Shown here piece by piece: positions 1 to 10,969 of a DNA stretch of 64,000 bases (position 1 is its first letter; each line of letters opens with the position of its first letter). Source of the DNA: Anagrus nilaparvatae. Taxonomy: Eukaryota > Arthropoda > Insecta > Hymenoptera > Mymaridae. The translations under genes were made by a program, and so were the position numbers. The stretch lies in the NCBI GenBank assembly GCA_022575985.1, contig JAKSXM010000107.1:2604001-2668000 (forward strand). The letters are read 5' to 3'. The notes under the pieces were generated by a model, which worked only from the letters and a program-made list of their open reading frames with translations, did no database searches and was not told the origin of the DNA.

Positions 1-160
1 AATTTTCAATCTCAAAGGCTCGTTTTAAAAAATATTTATTTATCCAATATCAGCTAATTCAGTTTCGAAATTTTTTACATTTTCTTCTCTAAAATTTATA
101 AACAGTTAGCTGGTATTAGATAAATAAATATTTTTAAAAACATTTTCGTCGTTGAAATTC
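1..160. repeat. short imperfect inverted repeat
   Basis: An arm near 30-58 (TATTTATTTATCCAATATCAGCTAA) is mirrored near 109-140. The structure resembles a small foldback MITE whose outer end may lie off the window. No coding potential is seen. Confidence 0.5.
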
Positions 161-286
161 AAAAATTAAGGGAATTCATGTTTTTTTATTGGTCTTAAAA
201 CGAAAACAGCGAAAATTGTTTAAATAATTAAGCCAAAAAATTTTACTATGGCTCATATTGAGGGGATGGTAGTTGTTTATTATAAC

Positions 287-552
287 TAGTGCTTCACGAT
301 ACGATACGATATCGATATTTTGCAATTATCGATATCGTATCGTTAGTGCCAATGTAAGTATCGTATCGTATAGATATCAACGATATTTTTAAAGCTATTT
401 ATCGTATCGGTATTGGTATCGTCTCGTTCTCGTCTTGAAATCCGATTTAATATCGTCCTAAAATTATATAAATAAATTTTATCGATATCGTATCGAAACT
501 CGATACGATACGATACGATAACGATATTATTCTCGTATATCGAGAAGCACTA
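287..552. mobile_element. 266-bp MITE rich in CGATA repeats
   Basis: The ends are inverted (TAGTGCTTC at the left, GAAGCACTA at the right), and the interior is made almost entirely of CGATA/TATCG steps that can fold back. The TIR resembles hAT-type ends, but no clean 8-bp target duplication is visible, so the superfamily is uncertain. There is no open reading frame. Confidence 0.6.
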
Positions 553-703
553 AATATATATTGCTTTTTAAGGCATTCTAATATTAGCCTTTTTTGCTAT
601 GTCGTAATTACCCTAATTACTCATTTCCTCTTTAAAAATTTTATTTTTTTTTTTGTAGGTCAGTTTTTTTAAGTGACATTTTCAAAGGAACTATTTAAGC
701 ATC

Positions 704-960
704 AAATTTATTGATAATGACTTTATCGCCCATTTTTTTGTATAAACTTGTATTTGGAAAATTGAATTTTTCGATCAATAGGGCAAAAGAAATAAAAAAC
801 AAAATTATTTTTTATATATCTTGTAACGTTTCGTGGATAATATTCCACCTCTTCTGGCTAAAAAATTTTTTTATTTATTATAAATATATAATTTTTTATA
901 AAATTTATATAAATAGGTAATACATACCAAAAATATTAATTATAACAGTCTATTAAATAA
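704..960 (-). mobile_element. fragment of the 5' end of the Penelope-like element
   Basis: Positions 704-748 are identical to 5427-5471, the 5' coding region of the Penelope-like element downstream. The fragment continues into sequence that recurs inverted at 6472-6588. Penelope-like elements often sit in partial tandems with such terminal copies, so this may be the terminal-repeat piece. It could instead be an independent truncated copy. Confidence 0.5.
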
Positions 961-1102
961 TTTTACATAGATAATAATATAAATTTTAAAAATAGAGAAA
1001 TGTACTTCTCTCGTCATTGTTTATAGTATACTAAAACCTATTAATATATACATAAGAGTGAATTTTTATATAAATGTGTAATTGAGCATAAATTATAGAA
1101 TA

Positions 1103-1890
1103 CAGTAGTTCCTCGACTTACGAACCCTCGACTTACGAACTTTCGGACTTACGAACTTTTTTTTAGAACCTGAAAAATTTTGATTTTTATAAAAATACAG
1201 TTCAAAATCTGTGTAAAATGGGAGGAGAAATAATATTTTTGAAAAACCCCTATTAACTGTTTACAATTAATATAAGTAAGCTTATTACAATATAGAAACT
1301 TGACATTTTCAGGGCCGCCATTCAATGGTCATAACTGTCGTTGTCCATCCTGATAATTTCTCAGAACCTTGAAATCTAGATTTTTCGAAAACAGACCCAT
1401 AAATGAATTTCGTAGAAAAATTCATTTCCTAATTCATAAAATCAAAATGCATCAAAATAAAGAATAGGATAAATTCCGAAATTCTTTTTATGAAACCTTA
1501 TATTTCATGGTAATTTTTTGCTTTTTACAAATAATAACTTCTGATATTTTATCAAATATGCACTGATTTTTAGGAATTTTGATTATTTGCCTTATAACCC
1601 TTCTAGTTTTTATTATTCTGCATTAAAAAGTTTGTATACTTAATTTTCGGGATTCGGAAAACTGCCCCGGATGGACAACGACAATTATGACCAGTGAATG
1701 GCGCCTATTTTCAGGGATTTTTAATTTTTATAAAAAGAGACAATTAAATTCAGTTTTCACCAGTATTTAATTTTGTCTATAATATCAGCTATCTACATAA
1801 TAATCGACTTCAAAATACTTTTTTTTTTTCATTTTTCGACTTACGAACCAATTTTTGGTCCCAAAAAATTCGTAAGTCGAGGAACTACTG
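1103..1890. mobile_element. 788-bp pogo/Tigger-like MITE
   Basis: The TIR starts CAGTAGTTCCTCGACTTACG and is mirrored at 1867-1890. The element is flanked by a TA duplication (1101-1102 and 1891-1892). A CAGT start with a TA target is typical of the pogo/Tigger branch of Tc1/mariner. It has no transposase and is interrupted by a second MITE at 1313-1706. It lies just beyond the 3' end of the Penelope-like coding sequence. Confidence 0.8.
1313..1706. mobile_element. about 394-bp MITE nested in the pogo-like MITE
   Basis: The TIR is about GCCATTCA(A/C)TGGTCATAA and continues into TGTCGTTGTCCATCC on both sides. Both flanks show ATTTTCAG, extendable to ATTTTCAGGG (1305-1314 and 1707-1716), an 8-10 bp target duplication. 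A second copy lies at 30516-31287. The long duplication suggests a MULE- or hAT-type transposase in trans. Confidence 0.75.
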
Positions 1891-2029
1891 TACTTAGATA
1901 AAAATATTATTAATTGAATTTACATAATATTAAACATGAAACACAAAAGTACATAGATACAATGTAAATGAAATATTTTATTGTTAATTTAAATTTGATA
2001 TTTTGTGCATAAGAGTTTTATAATTATTA

Positions 2030-4190
2030 TTAATGAGTATCTTTTTTTTCATTAATTGCGTAATCCTCAAGTTTCGTATATAGCATTTCAAAAATTCTAC
2101 GCTTATATAAATTAGGTTCACGATCTGGAATGGAAATTTTTTTCCAATCGATTTCATGATTATTTATGCAATGCTTAGCTACAACTTTATCTCTTTTATG
2201 TTTTATGTTTTATCTTTTATGTCTTTTTTGTGTTCCGTCATTCTATGAAATAAAGGTCTTTTTGATTCACCAATATATACAGCAGGACAAATTTTACATT
2301 GTAATTTATATACAGAATTGACATTTTCTATAGTTAAGGTGCGGTCTTTACCTCTTTTTACAAATCTAGAAAGTTTATCTGTAATACCTGGTAATACAAT
2401 AATATTATGCTTTTTTAAGATATTTTTTACATTATTAAAAAGTGGGTTTTTGAAAGGAACTTTGACTTTAGGAATTTTACTGTATATATTTTTAAAAAAA
2501 TTATTTTGAATATTATTATTGTTATTATTATTGTTACTATTGAAACTAACATTATTGCAACTATTTTTTATAATATATAGTCTTTTGCTTATAAATTTAT
2601 CTATGAATTTAGAAGGATAATCGTTTAGCAGTAACTCGTTTTTACAAAATTTTATGTTGTCAGAATGAAACCTAGAATGTGATAATTTAATTGCTTTGTC
2701 AATAAGACTAAAAATGACACCTATTTTATGTTGTTTAGGGTGATTAGATTGAAAATTTAAAAGTCTTCTAGAAAATGAGGATTTGTGATACCAATTGGTA
2801 ATAATTTTATTATTATCTTTAATTAATTTTAAATCTAAAAAACTAATGCTATTATTTTTTTCAATTTCTATAGTAAATTGAATATCATTGTTTATGTTAT
2901 TGAATGTATTTAAAACAATATCTATTTTATTTTTTGGAATAGCCATAAAAATGTCATCTACATAACGTAAATATATTAAAGGAGTAAAATCTAATTTTGA
3001 TAAAGCTTCAATATCTATGTCTTCCATTACAATATTGGCAAAGAAAGGAGAGATTGATGAGCCCATCGGGGTACCGATAATTTGTTGATATACTTTATTA
3101 TTAAAGGTAAAAAATAAATTGTCAAAAATAAAATTTGTAATAAAAACAATTAAATGAAATGGAATTTTGCATTTTTTGTGTATGTGGTTAAATCTTTTAT
3201 CAAGAGAATTTAAAACTAATTTTCTGGAGACATTAGACAATAATGATACAACATCTAAGGAGATAAGAATGTGATCATCAGGGATATTTAAGCTATTTAA
3301 TTTTTCTTTTAATTGAAAACTATTGTTAATATGAGATTTTGGTAGAGGGACACAATTTTGTAGAACTTTACATGTATGTTTAGATAAAAATGAAACAGTA
3401 CTATTTACATCTGAAACTACCGGTCTGACAGGTAAATTTGTTTTAAAATCATCTTTATGAGTTTTGAAAAGTACATAAAATTTTGCTAAAATTGTTTCTG
3501 TTCTGGTTAACATTAATTTTTGATATTTTTTATCTAAGTAGTTACAGTCATTAAGATATTTTAAAATTTCATAAGTTGCTGATTGTAGGTATTCTAATAC
3601 TTTGAGTTTATCTAAGTTTATTAATTTATAAGTTTTTGTATCTGATAACATTTTTATACAAATGTCATCATAAGTACTTTTATCTGTACAAACTGTGACA
3701 TTGCTTTTATCTGCTAAAGTGAATATAATATCTTTATTATTTTTAAAAAATTTTTTTGTAGCATTTATTTTATCATGCATTATAGTATCTTGAATAGGGA
3801 TATGACTATTAATTCTAACAGCTCTTTTTACACTTTCAGTTAATTCATATCTAATATTTTTGTCTAAATCATTATTTGAATTATTATCATTATTATGTTT
3901 ATTAATGCTGTAATTATTGTTATTTTTAACAATTTTAATAATATTTTTTTGTCTATTATTATGATATTCTATATTTTGTATTGTATGTTCAAAATTTTTA
4001 ATTGTATCAATAACATCTGATTTATTAATTGAATCTACATAACTAAAACCTTCTCCCAAGGAGACTAAATCAATAACTTTATTAGGTATTTCTTTTTTTG
4101 TTAAATTAATAAACCATTTTGATCTTAGATGTGATAAATCATTGTTTTCGTTTTCTGAACTATCAGTATTTTGTGTATCAGCAATTAAAT
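2030..4190 (-). pseudogene. Penelope-like reverse transcriptase / GIY-YIG endonuclease
   Basis: This is the main coding part of the Penelope-like element. The protein would copy the element's RNA at a nick made by its own endonuclease. Numbering from the Leu codon at 4059, the RT region holds RPVVSDVNS (212-220), motif A with its Asp in SLDVVSLL (267-274), motif B in GTPMGSSISPFFAN (329-342), and the catalytic YVDD (366-369), so the active-site aspartates are intact. A CxxC followed by VYIGESKRPLFHRMTEHK (about 587-610) starts the GIY-YIG nuclease. The frame is open from the MITE edge at 4190 down to a stop at 2203. About 23 extra bases (near 2186-2208, a repeat of TTTTATG) then shift the frame. 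After the shift the rest of the nuclease is readable to a stop at 2030, including the expected NNHEIDW and the KRRIFEM segment with its Glu. No true ATG start survives. Confidence 0.9.
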
Positions 4191-4192
4191 TA

Positions 4193-4958
4193 AAGGACCC
4201 CGCACATTTTATATGGAAAACGGTCTTCCGGTGAAATTCGCTAAAAATTTGGGAAATTGTTCATTTTGTACCCCTGATCAAAAGTCTCAAAAGGGTCGAA
4301 GCTCAAAATGCCCATCTTTAGGCTCTACGGCAATTTTTAGTGGACAAAAACGACAAAAATTCATTTTTTTTAAAATTATTTTTATTCCTCGGAAATCGTT
4401 CGTTTTGTATCCCTGAACAAAATTCTCAATGGGGTCGAAGCTCAAAATGCCCATCTTTAGGCTCTATACGGCAATTTTTAGTGGAAGAAATGAATTTTTG
4501 TCGTTTTTGTCACTAAAAATTGCCGTAGAACCTTAAGATGGGCATTTTGAGCTTTGACCCCATTGAGACTTTTGATTAGGGATACAAAACAAACGATTTC
4601 CCAGCATCAAACATATTATTAAAAAAAAATGAATTTTTGCCGTTTTTGTCCACTGAAAATTGCTGTAGAGCCAAAAGATGGGCATTTTGAGCTTCGACCC
4701 CATTGAGACTTTTGATCAGGGGTGCTAAACGAACGATTTCCCAGCATTAAACATAATATTCAAATTAAACATAATATTTAAAAAAAATGAATTTTTGCCG
4801 TTTTTTTCCACTAAAAATTGCCGTAAAGCCTAAAGATGGGCATTTTGAGCTTCGACCCCATTGAGACTTTTTATCAGGGGTACAAAACGAACAATTTCCC
4901 AAATTTTTATCAAATTTCACCGGAAGACCGTTTTCCATATAAAATGTGCGGGGTCCTT
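4193..4958. mobile_element. 766-bp foldback MITE inside the Penelope-like element
   Basis: The TIR AAGGACCCCGCACATTTTAT is mirrored at the right end, with TA duplicated at 4191-4192 and 4959-4960. The arms extend through the reading CACCGGAAGACCG. The interior is two units, then three inverted units, of about 140-150 bp, each with a ...GGGCATTTTGAGC... core. Removing the element plus one TA restores the host reading frame, which supports the boundaries. It is probably Tc1/mariner-driven. Confidence 0.85.
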
Positions 4959-4960
4959 TA

Positions 4961-5485
4961 TTATTGAAAATATCATTGTATTTTTTATTAAAAAATTCAA
5001 AATTTTGATTCTCATGAACAAAAATATCTTGTAAAATATTAATATCTATATTTTATTTTTCTAAAGATTCTTTCATATATATTTTATTTTTTTCCAAGAA
5101 TTTAATATGTGTACATAAATCATTTATGTCTAAATTACGAGTTGATATAATAAATCTGTTGATACTTTAGTTGTATTCTTTTTTACAGTAAGTACTGTTA
5201 AAATGATGGTAACTTAATTTGTTTTTGTTATTATATAAGTGTTTTGGTAAATAATCATACATACGACATTTTAATAAGAAGCGACTGCGTGACATTGATC
5301 TTGAAAGATTCTTGTTGATGTTTATGTATCGAGTTTTGAGTTCTTATAACCAAACACTTCTTGTATGTATTGTATAAAATTAAAAGATGACGTATTTTGG
5401 TTAATCTTCGATCCATAACCTTTATTAAATTTATTGATAATGACTTTATCGCCCATTTTTTTGTATAAACTATGACCGGGGTCAT
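4961..5485 (-). pseudogene. N-terminal part of the Penelope-like protein, broken
   Basis: This is the continuation of the Penelope-like coding region upstream of the inserted MITE. An open stretch runs from about 5485 to 5255 and ends in a stop. A different frame then carries on from about 5275, with TAA stops at 5167-5169 and 5053-5055. That second frame is exactly the one that joins the reverse transcriptase frame once the MITE and one TA copy are discounted. No domain is recognisable in this part. Confidence 0.65.
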
Positions 5486-5602
5486 ATATAAAAAAAATTA
5501 ATTATAAATTGGGAAAGCAAATTATCTGAAATGATATAAACAGACACACATAAATTTTCGGAGCAATGAGCGGCGCCTTGGACTTACCGTGCTTCGCTCA
5601 TT

Positions 5603-6349
5603 GTTGGCTCCGTGACCCTGAAAATAAGAGAATTTAAGGGGAGGTAGATAAATGAAAAAGAATATAATTAATTAAAATAAAACAACAATTATTTATTTTA
5701 TTAATAAAAAATATTAATTAATTATCTTACAAAATATATGTTGAGCGCCACCGGTTCTTTAACCGGAAATAATTAATTGACCGAAAATAAAGGGAGATAA
5801 ACCGTAATCAAAGAAAAGGAGGAGCATGAAATTCAGGGGGTCTTTCCGTATACAACAATAAAAATTAGCTATATTAACGAATTAACCTAAAATAATCGCC
5901 GCGGAGCACATTCGCGTTTAAAAGGAAAACGTTGTTTTACCTTCGAAGATATCTTCTGGCGAAATCCAAACGACGTGACCAAACTTGTATTTAAGTGAAA
6001 CACAAATAAATTTATAAAGTTTTATCGAAACTTCTTATCCGGAAATTTTCGATAATGGAGTCGTCGCTCCTGCGTGCGGCGACTCCGAATTAGAAATAGA
6101 TGATAAATCACACAATATTATCACTTCGCAAAGATTGAGCAATTTATAGAAACTCACGTGTAGCTAATTTAGATTAAATTAATTTAACTAATTATTTAAA
6201 TTTTATCTAAAGAGATTTAAAATACAAAAATATGTACGAACACCTTAATCGCGTGTTGTACTTGCACAAGCTCGGCGTGCACTAGCGTCGGTTCGCAACG
6301 CGTTCCTCCTTTTTCGGAAGTCCGCGATTCGCGTTCCCACGGAGCCACA
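5603..6349 (-). repeat. GC-richer block, possible solo LTR
   Basis: On the minus strand it starts TGTGGCTCCGTGGG and ends CACGGAGCCAACA, giving short inverted TG...CA ends about 747 bp apart, with GC-rich motifs unlike the neighbourhood. This would fit a solo LTR, but no target duplication is visible. Just inside the low-coordinate end (about 5590-5620) a TTTTCAG acceptor-like and a GTAAGT donor-like signal flank a short ATG-bearing segment. A host-gene remnant is the alternative. Confidence 0.35.
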
Positions 6350-6471
6350 TGTTTATTTTTGCCGAAGAAAAAGAGGCAAAAATTATGAATTCAAATTTTT
6401 AAATTAAAAGAAAACAAATGTGATTAAATATTTTATTGAAATGTAACATTCCTGTTACAAAACTTGTATTT

Positions 6472-6588
6472 GGAAAATTGAATTTATCGAATATTATCCA
6501 CAAAACGTTACAAGATATATAAAAAATAATTTTGTTTTTTATTTCTTTTGCCCTATTGATCGATAAATTCAATTTCCCAAATACATAT
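6472..6588. repeat. inverted fragment related to 745-845
   Basis: CTTGTATTTGGAAAATTGAA is mirrored about 100 bp away, and the intervening sequence matches 760-840 in reverse. It is a small foldback left by the Penelope-associated repeat. Confidence 0.5.
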
Positions 6589-6912
6589 GTAAGCATCATT
6601 TTAAATCAAATTTTATGTAAGAATAATCTAGCTATTTAATTTATTAAGTTTGTTTTTAATTTTTTATGTTTTTTGGGTAATATAATGAAGTAGAAATTAG
6701 AGACAAATGTTATTTTTAGATTTAGATAGTATATAGTATTTTGCGAAAAAGTAAACCTACAAACCTCTTTTTGCATACCCGTTTTGGAGATATTTAGACG
6801 TTTCCAAAAAAAATTTTTTTTAAAATACATAAAGCTTTAAAAACTTATCCTTTCATCATTTTGATGATTGTTTACATATTCCGTTGTTATAGGGTCAAGA
6901 CTACGCAATGCT

Positions 6913-7801
6913 ATATGAGCAATTATTTTAAAAGTGCTACTTAATTTGAGCCTGGAATCGTAATTTTTTTTTTTTGAGGGCACATCGATATGGCCCGTGT
7001 TTTCAGATAGTTTGAACCTTCAGAAAACCGAAAAAAATCGTGAACAAGAAATCGGCGATAGGTGCCAAAAAGATTTTTTCACTTTTATGTCAAAAACCGT
7101 GTTTTTCGTATCTGAGCTACCCCAAATTTTTAAAATAACTTTTTCGGAAACAAAATTTTAACAAAGTTTAAACATGCATTACTCGCTTGATTTTCATCGT
7201 AAAATAATAATTTTTTTTTTTTAATCGATTAATTTTTCCTTTGAAAACTGTAAGTAGCCAAATTTACTTAAGACAGTTTTTGACCTAAAAATTGAAATTT
7301 GGTCAATAAAAATGATTTTTTTTCTTAAAGAAATGAATTTTCAGGGAAAAATTAATCGATTAAAAAAAAAAAATTATTATTTTACGATGAAAATCAAGCG
7401 AGTAATGCATGTTAAAATTTCAATCTTTTTTAAGACGAATTTGAACAAAATCTTAAATTGTCGTTAACTTGGCTAAATTTCATCGTAAAAAGATAAGTTT
7501 TTTTTTCTTCTGAAGTGGTTTTTCCCTGGCAATCAGATTTTCTTATCTATTTTTTTAAATTTTATTTACCTAAAAAGTTATTTTAAAAATTTGGGGTAGC
7601 TCAGATACGTAAAACACGGTTTTTGACATAAAAGTGAAAAAATCTTTTTGGCACCTATCTCCGATTTCTTGTTCACGATTTTTTTTGGTTTTCTGAAGGT
7701 TCAAACTACCTGAAAATACGGGTCATATCGATGTGCCCTCAAAAAAAAAATTACGATTCCAGGCTCAAATTAAGTAGCACTTTTAAAATAATTGCTCATA
7801 T
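6913..7801. mobile_element. 889-bp foldback element (family B)
   Basis: The arms begin ATATGAGCAATTATTTTAAA and continue through GAGCCTGGAATCGTAA and GCACATCGATATGGCCC. The centre is a second mirrored block containing GCATTACTCGCTTGATTTTC. Related ends occur at 14120-14330, 16200-16390 and 19775-19960. It has no coding capacity. Confidence 0.8.
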
Positions 7802-9143
7802 GTACTGCTCATCAACTACTTTTTAAGTATTAAACATAAACAAAAAAGACAATTTCATGCTATTTTTTTAATTTATGCTATAAAAGTATTATTTTGTCCT
7901 AATATACACATGAGTTTTGCTTCAAAATTCAAACATCAATTAAAAAGATAAATAATAATATTAACTTTTACAGTTTCGATAGGTTTTCTTTTTGGTTAAG
8001 AGTAAAAATTGTGTATAATATCAAAATAGTTAGCAGTTTTCAGTTTTTAAATTTTCGCTTATTCAAGCGATCTTACATACAAAATTTTAAATTATAAAAG
8101 ATATTATTTTCTCGTGTAAAATTAATAGTTTTAATAAATCAAGGTTTTTAAAAAACTGTTTAGTTTTGTATTAAAAAAATTATTTGGGCAAATTATATTT
8201 AGAATCAAATTTTCAAACAGTCAATGATACTGCGAAAGCTCTGAATTTCAAATGACGCCTACATTTTCTATTCGCTACTGCTATAGGTCCAGTTAAAATC
8301 AATAATTGCAATCTACTTTGCGCAGTACAATATATTCCAAGACTGCATTTATAAGCCACGCCTCACTGTTGAATGGAGCGAAATATTCCAGGAATATATT
8401 ATAGAATGTATTAGAATCTTCAAATACGATGAAAAGGTCAAATTATTAAGAATATTAGTTTAAAAATACGAAGGGTATACTTGGATAAGATAGGTAAAAT
8501 GCCCTTAGAGCCAGATTTTTAAATAAAGTTGATTGTGGTGTCAGTTTTGCCGAAAAATTCGGACCCCCACGGTCCAAATATTTTTTTCACCCATTTTTCT
8601 CCATGGGGGACAAAAACGTATTGTATTTTTTAGGGTTTAAAAGGCAAGTTAAAGAAAGAAAATTTTTCAGAAAGAGAAATTTTGAAATGTTTGCTGCTAC
8701 ATTAGCTCAGGAAACCGGTCTAGAAGAGACCCTAAACCTGCGGTTAAAAGGAATGAAAAATAATTTTTTTTTAATTTTTTGTTGTGATGTGTACATTATA
8801 ATATACTTGTTGACTTTACATTGCCAGAGGGGTACTCACTACGCATCAAACAAAAAATTTTTGAACATGAAAAGAAAAAATAGGTTAATATTATTTCACT
8901 TTTCTAAACTAGAAAAAACTACATTTACTTTTTTTAAAGTAGAAAAAATTTTAATTCAAAAATTTTAAATATATTTTATTTGGGCAGTTGCAATTATATT
9001 AATTTATTTTTATGTACAATTCTTAATTTTCGGTAAACAAAGTAATAGACAAAAAAAATATATTATTATTATTATTATTCAATTTATTCACAATAGCAAA
9101 ATACAGTACACTCTTGTTTACATTCATATTTAGTACATATATA
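7802..9143. other. AT-rich stretch without recognisable genes
   Basis: I see no supported gene. An open frame at 8603-8968 has no family resemblance and a composition typical of AT-rich noise. A short (ATT)n run sits near 9060-9080. Confidence 0.5.
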
Positions 9144-10969
9144 TGTTACACCCCATCCGTGTAATTGACCAATTCATGAAATGGTCAACTTTTTGACCAA
9201 TTCATGAAATGGTCAAGCCCCTTGCCCAATTCATGAATTGGTCAAAAAATAGTAAAAAAGTTGACCAATTCATGAACTGGTCAGAAATATTCAATTTTTT
9301 TACACTAGTTGGTCAATATTTAAAATTGAATAAATATAATATTTTAGCATGCATATAAATTATAGGTATAACATAAAACATTTTAAATGTAAATTATTTA
9401 TCAGTTTATAATTTTTATTTTACTCTCTCAACACTATTCTGTAAATATATGTCCAAAATTACAGCATAACAGTCTATAGTCGGTAATACTTATTTTTTAC
9501 AGTCTATGCTATGTAAATTTCTGAATTAGAGAATAGACGATATATTTTTATATCGAGGGGTAGTTAACTTTTAGTACAATTTACTATTTTTTAAAAAAAG
9601 TAAAAAATTATTTTTAGATATAATTACGGGGGTTTTTGGGTACGCTGAGCTCAAATTCGGTTACAAAATTCAAAAATTCCGAATAATGGACCCCGAAACT
9701 GCAAAATTTAGTAAAAAAAATATTTATTTTAAAACTTAATAAATTATTCTTTACTGCAACACTTGGGGTTTAAAGACAAGCTGATTCCTAAATTCTTTAG
9801 ATTTTATTCCAAATAATGGACCCAAACACCGCAAAATTCGGTAACAAATAATGTTTAAAAAAATTTTTCTTCCTAGCGGGCCGAAAACACTTTTTTCGCC
9901 CCGCAACGAGATCGAAAAAAACGCGTTTTCACCCCACTGAGAAAGAAAAATTTCGTTTTGTCCATGGGAACAAAAAAAAATACCCCAGATCGCAGTACTT
10001 ACCCGCTAATTAACGTGCGATCTGGGCCATTCTTTTTTTTTGCTCCCTTGGTTAAAAATGTACTATTAATTAATTTTTCTTGACTGCGGCACTTAGGATT
10101 CAGGGTCATGTTCAATTCACATTTCTTAACCAAATTTCCAAAGAATGACCACCGAAACCACAAAATTGGGTAAAAATATTATTATTTTTAAAAATTTAAT
10201 GAATTATTTTTGACTGTGGCACTAGGGTTTCAGGGATATGCTGACCCCGATTTTATTAGGCCATTTCAAAATTCCTAATAATCGATCCCAAAACCGAGAT
10301 TTTCGGTTTACATACTAATATTTTTAATAATTTTTATTAATTATTTTTGACTGCGGTACTTGGAGTTTTAGGGCATTGTGAATCGGGCGCCATTCACAGG
10401 AATAATACAACATGGTTGGAAAGAAACTGCTTTGAGTCTATCAAAGATGTAAATGTTTTAAAAATAATATGAAATGTAACTCATCTTGTCATAGCAATAA
10501 AAGTTGCGCCAATCATTAAACTAATTTGTATTAATTTTGTAATTTTGACTTCAATACAAATATTGTATAGTTCTGGTTAATATTTTGAAACAATTTTTAA
10601 TATTTTGTTATTTATTTTAAATGAGAATATACTGAAAAATATTCATTTTCTAACTATTTTTATTAGAAATTTTTTACTTAAAAATTATTTTTAATTTAGA
10701 CTTATTTTTTATTAATATGTATTTTTAATTATTAAAATTATTAAAATTAAAAAATATAATAATGACTCCTGTGTACATAAATGTTATTTTTATTCATTCC
10801 AAAATTATTGACCAACTAGTGTAAAAAAATTGAATATTTTTGACCAATTCATGAAATGGTCAAAATTTTGACCAATTCATGAATTGGGCAAGGGGCTTGA
10901 CCATTTCATGAATTGGTCAAAAAGTTGACCATTTCATGAATTGGTCAATTACACGGATGGGGTGTAACA
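9144..10969. mobile_element. 1.83-kb TIR element with palindromic subterminal repeats
   Basis: The ends TGTTACACCCCATCCGTGTA are mirrored, and the TIRs run about 175 bp. Each TIR contains several copies of GACCAATTCATGAAATGGTC, itself a palindrome and a plausible transposase-binding array. The interior has about five diverged 120-130 bp tandem units, each with a 'gactg-ggcactt-gg-tt-aggg' start and an 'aata-tggaccc-aaac-gcaaaatt' core. The flanks are TATATA, so the duplication length cannot be read. It is MULE-like in look but unclassified. Confidence 0.75.
9860..10075. repeat. dispersed hairpin module, copy 1
   Basis: It is inserted in the tandem units of the surrounding element. The arms CCCAGATCGCA and TGCGATCTGGG flank a short loop, beside AAACGCGTTTT and GCTCCC(A/T)TGG motifs shared with the copies at 39480-40000. 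Confidence 0.65.

Larger units (their letters stand above)
1975..5485 (-). mobile_element. Penelope-like retroelement, degraded
   Basis: On the minus strand the region encodes a Penelope-type reverse transcriptase followed by a GIY-YIG endonuclease. The 5' part carries two in-frame stops and a frameshift. A foldback MITE splits the coding region (4193-4958), and a short tandem expansion breaks the endonuclease. Low-complexity Asn runs reflect the AT-rich background. It is a dead copy, but its reverse transcriptase core is still open. Confidence 0.9.

Noticed and set aside
711..920. Open frame of 69 codons on the plus strand
   Set aside because: It is the antisense of the Penelope-like 5' fragment followed by AT-rich noise; no domain or start context.
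8603..8968. Open frame of 121 codons on the plus strand
   Set aside because: Composition is Lys/Phe/Ile-heavy, no recognisable family, no splice or promoter context. I cannot support it as a gene.
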